This document shows, in pieces, positions 1-5,683 of a stretch of DNA of 6,224 nt; position 1 is the first letter of the stretch, and each line of letters opens with the position of its first letter. The DNA lies in NCBI GenBank assembly GCA_021775195.1, contig JAJFIG010000451.1, positions 1 to 6,224 of the forward strand, in the 5' to 3' direction. Position numbers and translations under genes: made by a program. The notes under the pieces were generated by a model that did no database searches, had not been told where the DNA came from, and worked only from the letters and a program-made list of their open reading frames with translations. The DNA comes from Rhodospirillales bacterium (lineage in GTDB: Bacteria; Pseudomonadota; Alphaproteobacteria; Rhodospirillales; 2-02-FULL-58-16).

Positions 1-15
1 CCTTTAGCCCTCGCC

Positions 16-1275
16 ATGCTGGACTGGGTATTCGGGAACAAGGGCAAGACCCGCAAGGCCGGCAAGCGGCCGTCCTACGACACGGCCAAGGAGATCGCCG
101 CCCACGGCAGTGTCGAGGAGCGCTGCGATCTGGCCTCCCACGAGGACCTGGAACCCGAGCTCCTCTATTATCTTACCGCCGACGATGCGCCCGAGGTCCG
201 CCGCCGCCTGGCCTGCAACGACGGAACACCGCTGCAGGCGGACCGGGTCCTCGCCGATGACCTGGACACCGGAGTCCGCTGCGAGCTGGTGCGCAAGATC
301 GGCCGCCTGGTTCCCGGCCTGGGCGAGGCCGGCACCGAGCGCCTGACCGCCCTCGCCATCGAAATCCTCGAGGTCCTCGCCAAAGACCACCTGCCGCGGG
401 TGCGGGCCATCGTCGCCGAGGAAATCAAGCTGGTCTCCAACGTGCCCCGAGACCTCGTCCGGGGGCTTGCCCGCGACGTCGAGGAGATCGTCGCCGCGCC
501 GATCCTCGAGTATTCACCCCTGCTCAACGCCCAGGACCTGCTCGACATCATCGCCGAGGGCCTTGGCGGCGGCGCCTTGCAAGCGGTGGCGCGGCGCCAA
601 GATCTTGAGGAGCCGGTGGCCAACGCCGTTGCCGGGGAAGGCGACGTCGCCGCCATCAAGGACCTGCTCGGCAACGCCAGTGCCCGCATCGGCGAGGAAG
701 CTCTGGACGTCATCGCCACGGTTGCCGCCGGCGAGGCCGAGCTGCACGCCGACATGGTCAACCGCGACGCCATGCCCCTGCGCATCGTCCGCCGCATCGC
801 CGGTTTTGTCAGCGCCGCCCTCCTCGACACCCTGATCGCGCGCAGCGCCGTCCCAGACGAGACCGCAAGCGAACTGCGCCGCGCCGTGCGCCAGCGCATC
901 GACCGGGACGACTTCGCCGAAGACATCGGGCCCGACCCGGAGGCCAGGGCCAAGGCGCTGTTCGCCGAAGGCTCCCTCGACGGCGACGCCGTCACCGCCG
1001 CCATCAAGGCCAAGGACGACGCCTTCGTCCGCCATGCCCTGATCCTGCTATCCGGGCTGCAGCCCAAGGTGGTGGCGCGGATGCTCAACGCCGGTAGCGC
1101 CAAGGCCGCGACGGCGCTCTGCTGGAAGGGGGGCCTCGACATGGCGGTCGCCGTCGCCCTCCAGGAAAGCCTCGGCCGGATAAAGCCCGAGACCATGATC
1201 ACCCCCGGCGCCAGCGGCGCCTTCCCCCTGCCCGACGACGAACTGGACTGGTTCGTGGACTACTTCAGCGGCTGA
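16..1275 (+). CDS. DUF2336 family protein, HEAT-like helical repeats
   Basis: Predicted cytoplasmic, all-helical protein of 419 residues with no signal peptide or membrane segment. The N-terminus (about residues 20-140) is a run of short helix pairs with HEAT-like character, for example the segments around YYLTADDAPEVRRRLA (51-66) and GVRCELVRKIGRLVPGL (86-102). The DUF2336 core is clearest at about 155-225: PILEYSPLL (162-170), DLLDIIA (174-180), LQAVARRQDL (188-197), then VAAIKDLLGNASARI (211-225). The family is common in alphaproteobacteria, often near signalling or motility genes, and its biochemical role is not established to my knowledge. The ATG at 16 gives the usual MLxWxFG-type N-terminus. 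However, no Shine-Dalgarno is visible in the 15 bases before it, and the frame stays open to the window edge, so an upstream start cannot be excluded. The family call is firm; the function is unknown. Confidence 0.88.
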   Translation: MLDWVFGNKGKTRKAGKRPSYDTAKEIAAHGSVEERCDLASHEDLEPELLYYLTADDAPEVRRRLACNDGTPLQADRVLADDLDTGVRCELVRKIGRLVPGLGEAGTERLTALAIEILEVLAKDHLPRVRAIVAEEIKLVSNVPRDLVRGLARDVEEIVAAPILEYSPLLNAQDLLDIIAEGLGGGALQAVARRQDLEEPVANAVAGEGDVAAIKDLLGNASARIGEEALDVIATVAAGEAELHADMVNRDAMPLRIVRRIAGFVSAALLDTLIARSAVPDETASELRRAVRQRIDRDDFAEDIGPDPEARAKALFAEGSLDGDAVTAAIKAKDDAFVRHALILLSGLQPKVVARMLNAGSAKAATALCWKGGLDMAVAVALQESLGRIKPETMITPGASGAFPLPDDELDWFVDYFSG

Positions 1276-1335
1276 CGCGGTGCGACGATAAGTTGTCACT
1301 CCGGATGAACCGGGCTCTGGAAACTCCTGGTCCCA

Positions 1336-1351
1336 TTAACAAATTGATAAC
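1336..1351 (+). promoter_or_regulatory. Candidate CtrA-binding box
   Basis: The sequence reads TTAAC, six bases, then ATAAC, which is TTAA-N7-ATAA. The alphaproteobacterial response regulator CtrA recognises TTAA-N7-TTAA, so there is one mismatch and the spacing is exact. The box ends 80 bases before the TTG start at 1432, a sensible distance for an activator overlapping a -35 region. CtrA commonly controls motility and chemotaxis genes in Rhodospirillales. That this site is functional is inference, since such an AT-rich motif can occur by chance, though less easily in DNA of this GC content. Confidence 0.35.
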
Positions 1352-1419
1352 CGTTCTCTGCAAGAATCTGCACGCTACGAGAGTACGCGCCGCAAGAAGG
1401 CGCCAATCGGCTGATCCAT

Positions 1420-1430
1420 GGAGGAGAAGG
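1420..1430 (+). promoter_or_regulatory. Strong ribosome binding site that fixes a TTG start
   Basis: GGAGGAGAAGG is an almost ideal Shine-Dalgarno sequence. GGAGG (1420-1424) sits 7 bases before the TTG at 1432. There is no in-frame ATG between this site and the conserved-looking body of the downstream gene, so the TTG is the best start. A second in-frame TTG at 1438 is possible but further from the optimum spacing. Confidence 0.75.
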
Positions 1431-1431
1431 A

Positions 1432-1818
1432 TTGGCGTTGTCGAACCCGAACGCACTGTTGAGCGACTCCGGCGCCCCGGTCCTGCCGGCGAACCAGGTG
1501 TTCGCCCGCCTTCCCGAACAGGTGATCGACAGCCTGACCCGGGAACAGAAGGAAGCCATCCACCAAGCCATCGACGGCGCCGCCATGCAGCGCCCGCCCA
1601 TCAACGTCCGCTTCAGCCTGCCCGTCCTCGGACGCCGTTATTTCCTCACCCTCGTCGCCGGCCCTGAGCGCCGAGGCGCCGCCCGGCGCGCCGATGACCG
1701 CCGCAGCCATCCCCTGGGCACGACCACCAATTTCACCTTCTTCGCCTGCCTCGGCCTGCTGATCTACGCCGTCGCCCTATTCGGCATCTACATGCACGGC
1801 GCCCTAAGCGCTTTCTAA
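1432..1818 (+). CDS. Small single-pass membrane protein, function unknown
   Basis: A 128-residue protein starting at TTG, chosen because of the strong ribosome binding site just upstream. It has three parts. The soluble N-terminal region (about 1-85) includes a predicted helix, LTREQKEAIHQAID (36-49), and a compact segment with VRFSLPVLGRRYFLTLVAG (about 59-77) that looks beta-strand rich. A basic linker with several arginines (about 79-91) follows. One hydrophobic helix (about 101-123) ends the protein with a very short tail, ALSAF. Arg-rich sequence before the helix predicts a cytoplasmic N-terminus with the tail in the periplasm, so this is a bitopic, tail-anchor-like protein. I do not recognise a named family. 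It lies 156 bases after the DUF2336 gene on the same strand. The coding call rests on the ribosome binding site, length and composition. Confidence 0.7.
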   Translation: MALSNPNALLSDSGAPVLPANQVFARLPEQVIDSLTREQKEAIHQAIDGAAMQRPPINVRFSLPVLGRRYFLTLVAGPERRGAARRADDRRSHPLGTTTNFTFFACLGLLIYAVALFGIYMHGALSAF

Positions 1819-1854
1819 GCAACGGCATCACCGCCCTTACCGGGCATCCCATGC
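1819..1854. terminator. Short convergent intergenic region with weak hairpins
   Basis: Only 36 bases separate the plus-strand stop (1816-1818) from the minus-strand BrkB-family stop (1855-1857). Two small mutually exclusive stems are visible: GCCC/GGGC (1833-1836 with 1842-1845) and GGCAT/ATGCC (1843-1847 with 1851-1855, 3-base loop). On the plus strand a run of six T follows at 1863-1868, inside the end of the opposing gene, so the second stem plus T-run could act as a weak plus-strand terminator. The stem is short and 7 bases from the T-run, hence low confidence. Confidence 0.25.
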
Positions 1855-3246
1855 CTATCCGCTTTTTTCGGGCATCCCCTCCTGATCGGCGACGATCTCG
1901 ACCACCGTCTGCTCCGCCGCCCCCCCGGCCAGCGCCAGATCCTTGAGGGTCATCCCGTCGAGCACCCCTTGGGTGCCCTCTTCGAGGTCAACGAGGAGCT
2001 TGTCGACGGCAGCCTTGGACGGCGGCTGCCGGAACTCGCGGTCACTTTGTTCCTCGGCCGCGCGCACCGCGTCCAGCAGTTCCTTCACCGCCGTCGTCTC
2101 CAGCGGCCGCGCCGGCAGATAGGCCGGCGGATCATCCCCCGTGCGCGACAGCATCCCCCGTTGTTCGAGGGCATCCAGAACCGTCTGCGCTCCTTCCATG
2201 GGCACCCGCAAGCGCTGGCCCAGTTGCGACGCCGTCCACGGCGGGCGGTCCCGGTAGTAGCTCTCGGCGATCAGGAACCCGATCAGCAGGGCGACCTTTT
2301 CCTTGAGCCGGTTGCTCAGTCTCATCACCCCGCCGCTGGCGGTCAGGTATTCCGGGTGCTGGTGGTAGAAGGTGATGCACGACCCGATCAGCAGCACCAG
2401 CCAGCTGACGTAGAGCCAGATCATGAACATGATCAGGGTGGCGAAGGCCGAGTACACCGCCGTGTACTTGGTCGACGAAACCAGGAACGAGGCGAAAGCC
2501 CAGCCGACGCCCTTCCACAGGACCCCGGCCACCGCCGCACCGACCAGCGCCGACCGCAGCCGCACCCTGGTGTTGGGCAGGAAGATGTAGATGAAGGTGA
2601 AGGCGCCGACGATCAGCAGGTAGGGCACCAGCCAGGTGGCGATTTCCACCAGGGTGCCGAGGGGCTCGATGGCGGTGATCTTCGCCACCAGTGACGTGCT
2701 CATGACCGAGGCCGTAATTCCCATGGAGGAAAAGACCAGCAAGGGCCCGATCAGGATGACGCTGAGGTAGCCGCTGAAGCGCTGGGCGAAGGAGCGGTGT
2801 TCGGTGACGTGCCAGGTGTAATTGAAGGCCCGTTCGATCTTCTGCATCAAAGAGATCGCGGTATAGACCAGAAGCCCGAGACCAGCGGCGCCAAGGACCC
2901 CGGCCTTGACGTTCTCGACGAAGCCGATGATCTTCTCGGTGATCTCGACGCCCTTATCGCCCATGGGTTCGAGGAAATTGAGCAGCAGCGGTTCCAGCTG
3001 GTTGTGGACTCCGAACCCCTTGAGCACGGAAAAACTGATCGCCAGCAACGGCACCAGGGACAGCAGCGTCGTGTAGACCAGGCTCATGGCCCTGAGGTTG
3101 AGCATGCCCTCGGACAGGTCCCGGACCATGACGAAAAGAATGCGCACGAAACCGATCAGGCCCGCCTTCCACCGCGGCACGGTTTCCGTATCGGTTTCCC
3201 AGATGGCCCGGGAAATGGTCGATGTCAGGTGCTTGGCTTTTTCCAT
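1855..3246 (-). CDS. YihY/BrkB-family inner membrane protein with C-terminal winged-helix-like domain
   Basis: A 463-residue integral membrane protein of the YihY/virulence factor BrkB family (COG1295). The N-terminal 45 residues are cytoplasmic, followed by about six membrane segments: near 54-78, 115-135, 158-180, 202-223, 232-256 and 266-295. Family landmarks are LVYTTLLSLVPLLA (56-69), the FNYTW element (141-145), the FLPNTRVR loop (222-229) and the YTAVYSAFATLIMFMIWLYV helix (261-280). Residues after about 310 are soluble. Residues 317-395 resemble a winged helix with an Rrf2-like order: TASQLGQRL, a recognition-helix-like stretch, LEQRGML, then a YLPARP wing. The family role is not settled; transporter and envelope-integrity roles have been proposed, and the old name RNase BN is a misassignment. 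The ATG at 3246 follows a GGGGA ribosome binding site, with an in-frame stop just upstream. It is the last gene of the minus-strand unit, 93 bases after the pirin gene. Confidence 0.9.
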   Translation of the reverse strand: MEKAKHLTSTISRAIWETDTETVPRWKAGLIGFVRILFVMVRDLSEGMLNLRAMSLVYTTLLSLVPLLAISFSVLKGFGVHNQLEPLLLNFLEPMGDKGVEITEKIIGFVENVKAGVLGAAGLGLLVYTAISLMQKIERAFNYTWHVTEHRSFAQRFSGYLSVILIGPLLVFSSMGITASVMSTSLVAKITAIEPLGTLVEIATWLVPYLLIVGAFTFIYIFLPNTRVRLRSALVGAAVAGVLWKGVGWAFASFLVSSTKYTAVYSAFATLIMFMIWLYVSWLVLLIGSCITFYHQHPEYLTASGGVMRLSNRLKEKVALLIGFLIAESYYRDRPPWTASQLGQRLRVPMEGAQTVLDALEQRGMLSRTGDDPPAYLPARPLETTAVKELLDAVRAAEEQSDREFRQPPSKAAVDKLLVDLEEGTQGVLDGMTLKDLALAGGAAEQTVVEIVADQEGMPEKSG

Positions 3247-3339
3247 GGTCCCCGCCGGACACGATCAATACCGCCAAGAATATCACCGGCCCGCTGCCAG
3301 AGCGAGGCCGCTTTGCTTCCCGCACCCGCCCCGGTAGCG

Positions 3340-4047
3340 TCAGGGCAGGTCGAGAACCACAAGTTCCGCGTCCACTCTGGCGCAGATGGTCAGCCGTTCC
3401 TCGTCGATGATGGCGGCACCGGCCCGCTCGGCCACGGCAACGCCGTTGACCTCAATGCTCCCCGCCGCCGGCACCATGTAGACCCGCCGGCCGGGAGCCA
3501 GGACGTGAACGGTCTCCGATCCCGCCGTCAGGGTCGCGCCGTAGACGGCGGCGTCCTGGTTGATGCGCGGGACCTCCGTGCTCACCGCGTCGCTGGCCCG
3601 GCCCGAGGCCAGGAGCGCCAGTCCCTCGCCCCGGTCCTCCTTGGGAAACCGCCGCGTGTCCCAGCGCGGCGGCAGGCCCGCGGCCACCGGTTCGATCCAG
3701 TTCTGGAACTGGGTAGTCGGCTCGCCCTCGAGATTGTATTCGGCATGGCGGATGCCGGTGCCCGCCGACATGACCTGGACGTCGCCGGCCCGGGTGACGC
3801 CCTCGTTGCCCAGGTTGTCCCGGTGGGTGATGGCGCCCCGGCGGATGTAGGTGATGATCTCCATAGCCCGGTGGGGATGCTCGTCGAAGCCGCTCTTGGG
3901 ACGGATGGTGTCGTCGTTCCACACCCGCAGCGGCCCGAACCCCATGCGCGCCGGATCATGGTAGTCGGCAAAACTGAAGTGATAGCGGGCGCTGAGCCAG
4001 TCGTTGTCGAAACGCCCCAGGGTATCGAACGGTATGACGTCGATCAT
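3340..4047 (-). CDS. Pirin family protein (YhhW-like bicupin)
   Basis: A 235-residue cytoplasmic bicupin close in length to Escherichia coli YhhW. The N-terminal cupin (about 5-115) holds the complete metal-binding set His57, His59, His101 and Glu103, seen as EHPHRAMEI and GTGIRHAEYN, at the numbers expected for YhhW-type pirins. The GDVQVMSAGTG strand (88-98) is also typical. The C-terminal cupin (about 145-233) is more divergent, as usual. Characterised bacterial pirins include enzymes with quercetin 2,3-dioxygenase activity, and others act as redox-linked regulators by protein contact; the natural substrate here cannot be inferred. The ATG at 4047 has GAGG 5 bases upstream. The gene is 53 bases after yceI and 93 bases before the BrkB-family gene on the same strand, with no strong terminator on either side, so co-transcription is likely. 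Confidence 0.93.
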   Translation of the reverse strand: MIDVIPFDTLGRFDNDWLSARYHFSFADYHDPARMGFGPLRVWNDDTIRPKSGFDEHPHRAMEIITYIRRGAITHRDNLGNEGVTRAGDVQVMSAGTGIRHAEYNLEGEPTTQFQNWIEPVAAGLPPRWDTRRFPKEDRGEGLALLASGRASDAVSTEVPRINQDAAVYGATLTAGSETVHVLAPGRRVYMVPAAGSIEVNGVAVAERAGAAIIDEERLTICARVDAELVVLDLP

Positions 4048-4100
4048 GACGGCCTCGTTTGATCAATGACCATGCGATGGCGTGCCCGAACCGATAGCGC

Positions 4101-4685
4101 CTATTTCCCGTGGCCTTCCACCTCTAGGATCAGGGTGATCTCGTCGCCCAGGCTGGGGAGCCCGTACTTCATGCCGAAGGCACTGCGTTTCAGGGTGCCG
4201 CGGGCCGAGAACCCGGCGACCATGACGCCTTTGTAGTAGGGGATGGGATGGGGCGCCATCTTGTTGAAGGTGACGTCGAGGGTCACCGGGTGGGTGATCC
4301 CCAGCAGGGTCAGGTCGCCGGTCACCCGGCCGGTGTTGTCGCCGGTCTTGGCGACGCCGGTGCTGGTGAAGGTCATGGTCGGGAATTCGAGCGCGTTGAA
4401 GAAGTCCGGCGAGCGCAGGTGCTTGTCACGGGCTTCGTGGTCGGTATCGATGCTGGCCGTCCGGATGGTCAGCGTGATCCGGCTGTTGCCGACCGCCCCC
4501 TTGTCGAAAACGAACTCGCCCTCGAAGTCCTGGAACTGCCCCAGCATGTTGGAATAGCCCAGGTGGTTGATCAGGAAGGCGACGTTGGTGTGCGCCTTGT
4601 CCATGACGAACCGGTCCGCCGCCGCCGCCGGTTGCGAAATCAGGCCCGCCAGCAAGGCCGCGAGAACGACTGTCACGTGTTTCAT
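4101..4685 (-). CDS. YceI family periplasmic protein
   Basis: A 194-residue exported protein. Residues 1-22 form a signal peptide (basic start, hydrophobic core VVLAALLAGLI, AAA-type cleavage site before Asp24), giving a mature protein of about 171 residues. The rest is a typical YceI lipocalin-like beta barrel: AHTNVAF (31-37), GQFQDFEGEF (49-58), the signature TDHEARDKHLRSPDFF (81-96), EFPTMTF (100-106), GDLTLLGITHPV (123-134), and the end KRSAFGM (166-172) with GDEITL (180-185). Structures of this family bind long polyisoprenoid or amphiphilic lipids, and members are linked to stress and acid or alkaline responses; the ligand here is unknown. The start is fixed by an excellent ribosome binding site. 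Many yceI genes neighbour a cytochrome b561 gene, but here the upstream partner is an unrelated polytopic membrane protein 28 bases away. Confidence 0.95.
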   Translation of the reverse strand: MKHVTVVLAALLAGLISQPAAAADRFVMDKAHTNVAFLINHLGYSNMLGQFQDFEGEFVFDKGAVGNSRITLTIRTASIDTDHEARDKHLRSPDFFNALEFPTMTFTSTGVAKTGDNTGRVTGDLTLLGITHPVTLDVTFNKMAPHPIPYYKGVMVAGFSARGTLKRSAFGMKYGLPSLGDEITLILEVEGHGK

Positions 4686-4689
4686 TATT

Positions 4690-4698
4690 ACCTCCCTT
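4690..4698 (-). promoter_or_regulatory. Strong ribosome binding site of the yceI-family gene
   Basis: Read on the minus strand this is AAGGGAGGT, nearly a full match to the anti-Shine-Dalgarno, ending 4 bases before the ATG at 4685. It is the best translation signal in the minus-strand unit and suggests the YceI protein is made in larger amounts than its neighbours. Confidence 0.75.
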
Positions 4699-4713
4699 GT
4701 GAATTGGCCCGGG

Positions 4714-5577
4714 TTAAACCCCGGTACCGTTGACTTGAAAGTACGCCAATCCGACCGCCGCCGCCACTACCACCATGCAGAGCACCCCCAGAATCACCGG
4801 CCCCACCGCCTCGGCCCACAGGCCCGATCCCTTGGGCACGCGGGCGGCGATGGCGTCGGCGAAGAAAACCGGCAGCAGGAGGGCCAGAGCCTCCACCGGG
4901 GCACCGGTGAAGAAGGTCATCTGGGTGGCCAGGAAGACAAGCGCGCCACCGCCCCCGAACACCGCCGCGCCCGAGAACAGGTATCGCTGCCAGGGCCAGT
5001 TCCAGAGCACGAATCCGCCCGCCGCCGCGGCCAGGGCGAAGGCCATCTGGGCAATCGATGCCGACGACCCGATGATGGCGACGCCGCCGACGCCCAGTGC
5101 CGCGAACAACAGCATCACCGCCGGGTCGGTGCCCGCCGGACCCAGCCGGTCGAGGCGATGGAGCGTGAGCCAGCCCCCAACCAACAGCACCGCCAGGCGA
5201 ATGTTTTCGGGTGTAACGGCGAACGCCTGAAGGCGCGGCCACGCCAGCCATGCAATCCCGGCGGCCGGGAAGAGCATCAGCACCGCCCACAGGGTTCCGC
5301 GGCGATAGAGGGAAAGATCGAGGGTAAAGCCGACGACGGCGCCGGCAGCGGTCAGGAAGAAGAGCTTCTGCCCCGAGGAGCGCGGCACCAGCGGCGGCCA
5401 ACCGATAATGCTGACGTAGGCCGCCAGGAACCCGATGGCGATGCCGATCCCGGCCAGGACGTCGCCCCGGCCCGGCCCGCCGATAAGACGAATAAGGCCG
5501 CAGGCCACGAAGGCCACGGCCAGCGGCAGAGCGCTGCTCTGCACCATCGGATCGGCCAGGACCAACTGCAGATCCAT
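4714..5577 (-). CDS. Polytopic membrane protein, unrecognised family
   Basis: A protein of 287 residues made almost entirely of hydrophobic helices, with about 9-10 membrane segments (starts near residues 14, 38, 71, 95, 125, 152, 174, 199, 227 and 257) and short loops. Features are a Pro-rich loop, GWPPLVPR, after helix 2, an Asp inside or at the end of helix 3 (FTLDLSLY), and a Trp-rich WNWPWQRY turn between helices 7 and 8. I see no ATP-binding, haem-binding or known transporter motif and do not recognise the family. The start is taken as the ATG at 5577, because AAGGGGG (5588-5594) lies 10 bases upstream. The GTG at 5586, which would add three residues, abuts that site and is unlikely. 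It is the first gene of the minus-strand unit, 28 bases before yceI, so the two may act together at the inner membrane and periplasm. That link is inference. Confidence 0.8.
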   Translation of the reverse strand: MDLQLVLADPMVQSSALPLAVAFVACGLIRLIGGPGRGDVLAGIGIAIGFLAAYVSIIGWPPLVPRSSGQKLFFLTAAGAVVGFTLDLSLYRRGTLWAVLMLFPAAGIAWLAWPRLQAFAVTPENIRLAVLLVGGWLTLHRLDRLGPAGTDPAVMLLFAALGVGGVAIIGSSASIAQMAFALAAAAGGFVLWNWPWQRYLFSGAAVFGGGGALVFLATQMTFFTGAPVEALALLLPVFFADAIAARVPKGSGLWAEAVGPVILGVLCMVVVAAAVGLAYFQVNGTGV

Positions 5578-5587
5578 GCCGGACACC

Positions 5588-5594
5588 CCCCCTT
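5588..5594 (-). promoter_or_regulatory. Purine-rich ribosome binding site that decides the membrane protein start
   Basis: On the minus strand AAGGGGG lies within a run of seven G (5586-5592). Its distance favours the ATG at 5577 (10 bases) over the GTG at 5586 (1 base). The spacing to the ATG is slightly long but workable. Confidence 0.5.
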
Positions 5595-5647
5595 GCTATG
5601 TCATGGACTCAGGGGAAGAGTTTTGCCGATAGCGGCGTCCGACCACA

Positions 5648-5682
5648 AGCGCCAAACGTCTTTGCGCTAGGCTCGGCGAGCC
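5648..5682 (-). terminator. Tandem hairpins downstream of the chemoreceptor gene
   Basis: Two stems follow the chemoreceptor stop codon (5684-5686) on the minus strand. The first is GGCTC/GAGCC (5670-5674 with 5678-5682, 3-base loop). The second is AGCG-CAAA paired with TTTG-CGCT (5648-5668), an 8-pair stem with one bulged base and a 4-base loop. Neither is followed by a T-run, so this is not a classical intrinsic terminator. It could still act as a Rho-linked or RNA-stabilising 3' structure. It also lies in the probable promoter region of the downstream four-gene unit. Confidence 0.35.
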
Positions 5683-5683
5683 C

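Larger units (their letters stand above)
1276..1431 (+). other. Intergenic region before the small membrane protein gene
   Basis: This 156-base gap separates the DUF2336 gene from the small TTG-start gene. It is AT-richer than its surroundings at 1334-1370, which suggests the downstream gene has its own promoter rather than relying only on read-through. A TTGATA (1344-1349) could act as a -35 box, but no good -10 box lies at 16-18 bases. A weak hairpin, GCGCC/GGCGC at 1387-1391 and 1399-1403 with a 7-base loop, lies in the probable leader. No T-rich terminator follows the DUF2336 stop codon. Confidence 0.4.

Noticed and set aside
168..1202. A 344-codon minus-strand open frame opposite the DUF2336 gene
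   Set aside because: It is Ser/Arg/Ala-rich with no domain pattern, while the plus strand matches a known family over its length.
1855..3246. Naming the BrkB-family protein as ribonuclease BN
   Set aside because: The old rbn label for this family was a misassignment. The protein is a polytopic membrane protein with no nuclease motif.
2797..4062. A 421-codon plus-strand open frame antisense to the BrkB-family and pirin genes
   Set aside because: It crosses two well-supported genes and their gap. Its translation is rich in Arg, Gly, Asp, His and Pro with no recognisable domain, as expected for an antisense shadow in high-GC DNA.
4059..4066. TTGATCAA palindrome before the pirin gene, considered as an FNR-type site
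   Set aside because: An FNR site needs TTGAT and ATCAA separated by four bases. Here the halves overlap, leaving an ordinary 8-base palindrome that can arise by chance.
5626..5655. A possible sigma-70 promoter on the minus strand (TTGGCG, 18 bases, TATCGG) before the four-gene unit
   Set aside because: Only 4 of 6 and 3 of 6 positions match, and the -35 element overlaps a hairpin. This is too weak to call without a mapped transcription start.
4567..5670. A 367-codon plus-strand open frame antisense to yceI and the membrane protein gene
   Set aside because: It has a low-complexity Gln/Arg/Gly/His-rich translation, no ribosome binding site of note and no domain. The minus strand has a clear signal-peptide protein and a patterned membrane protein.
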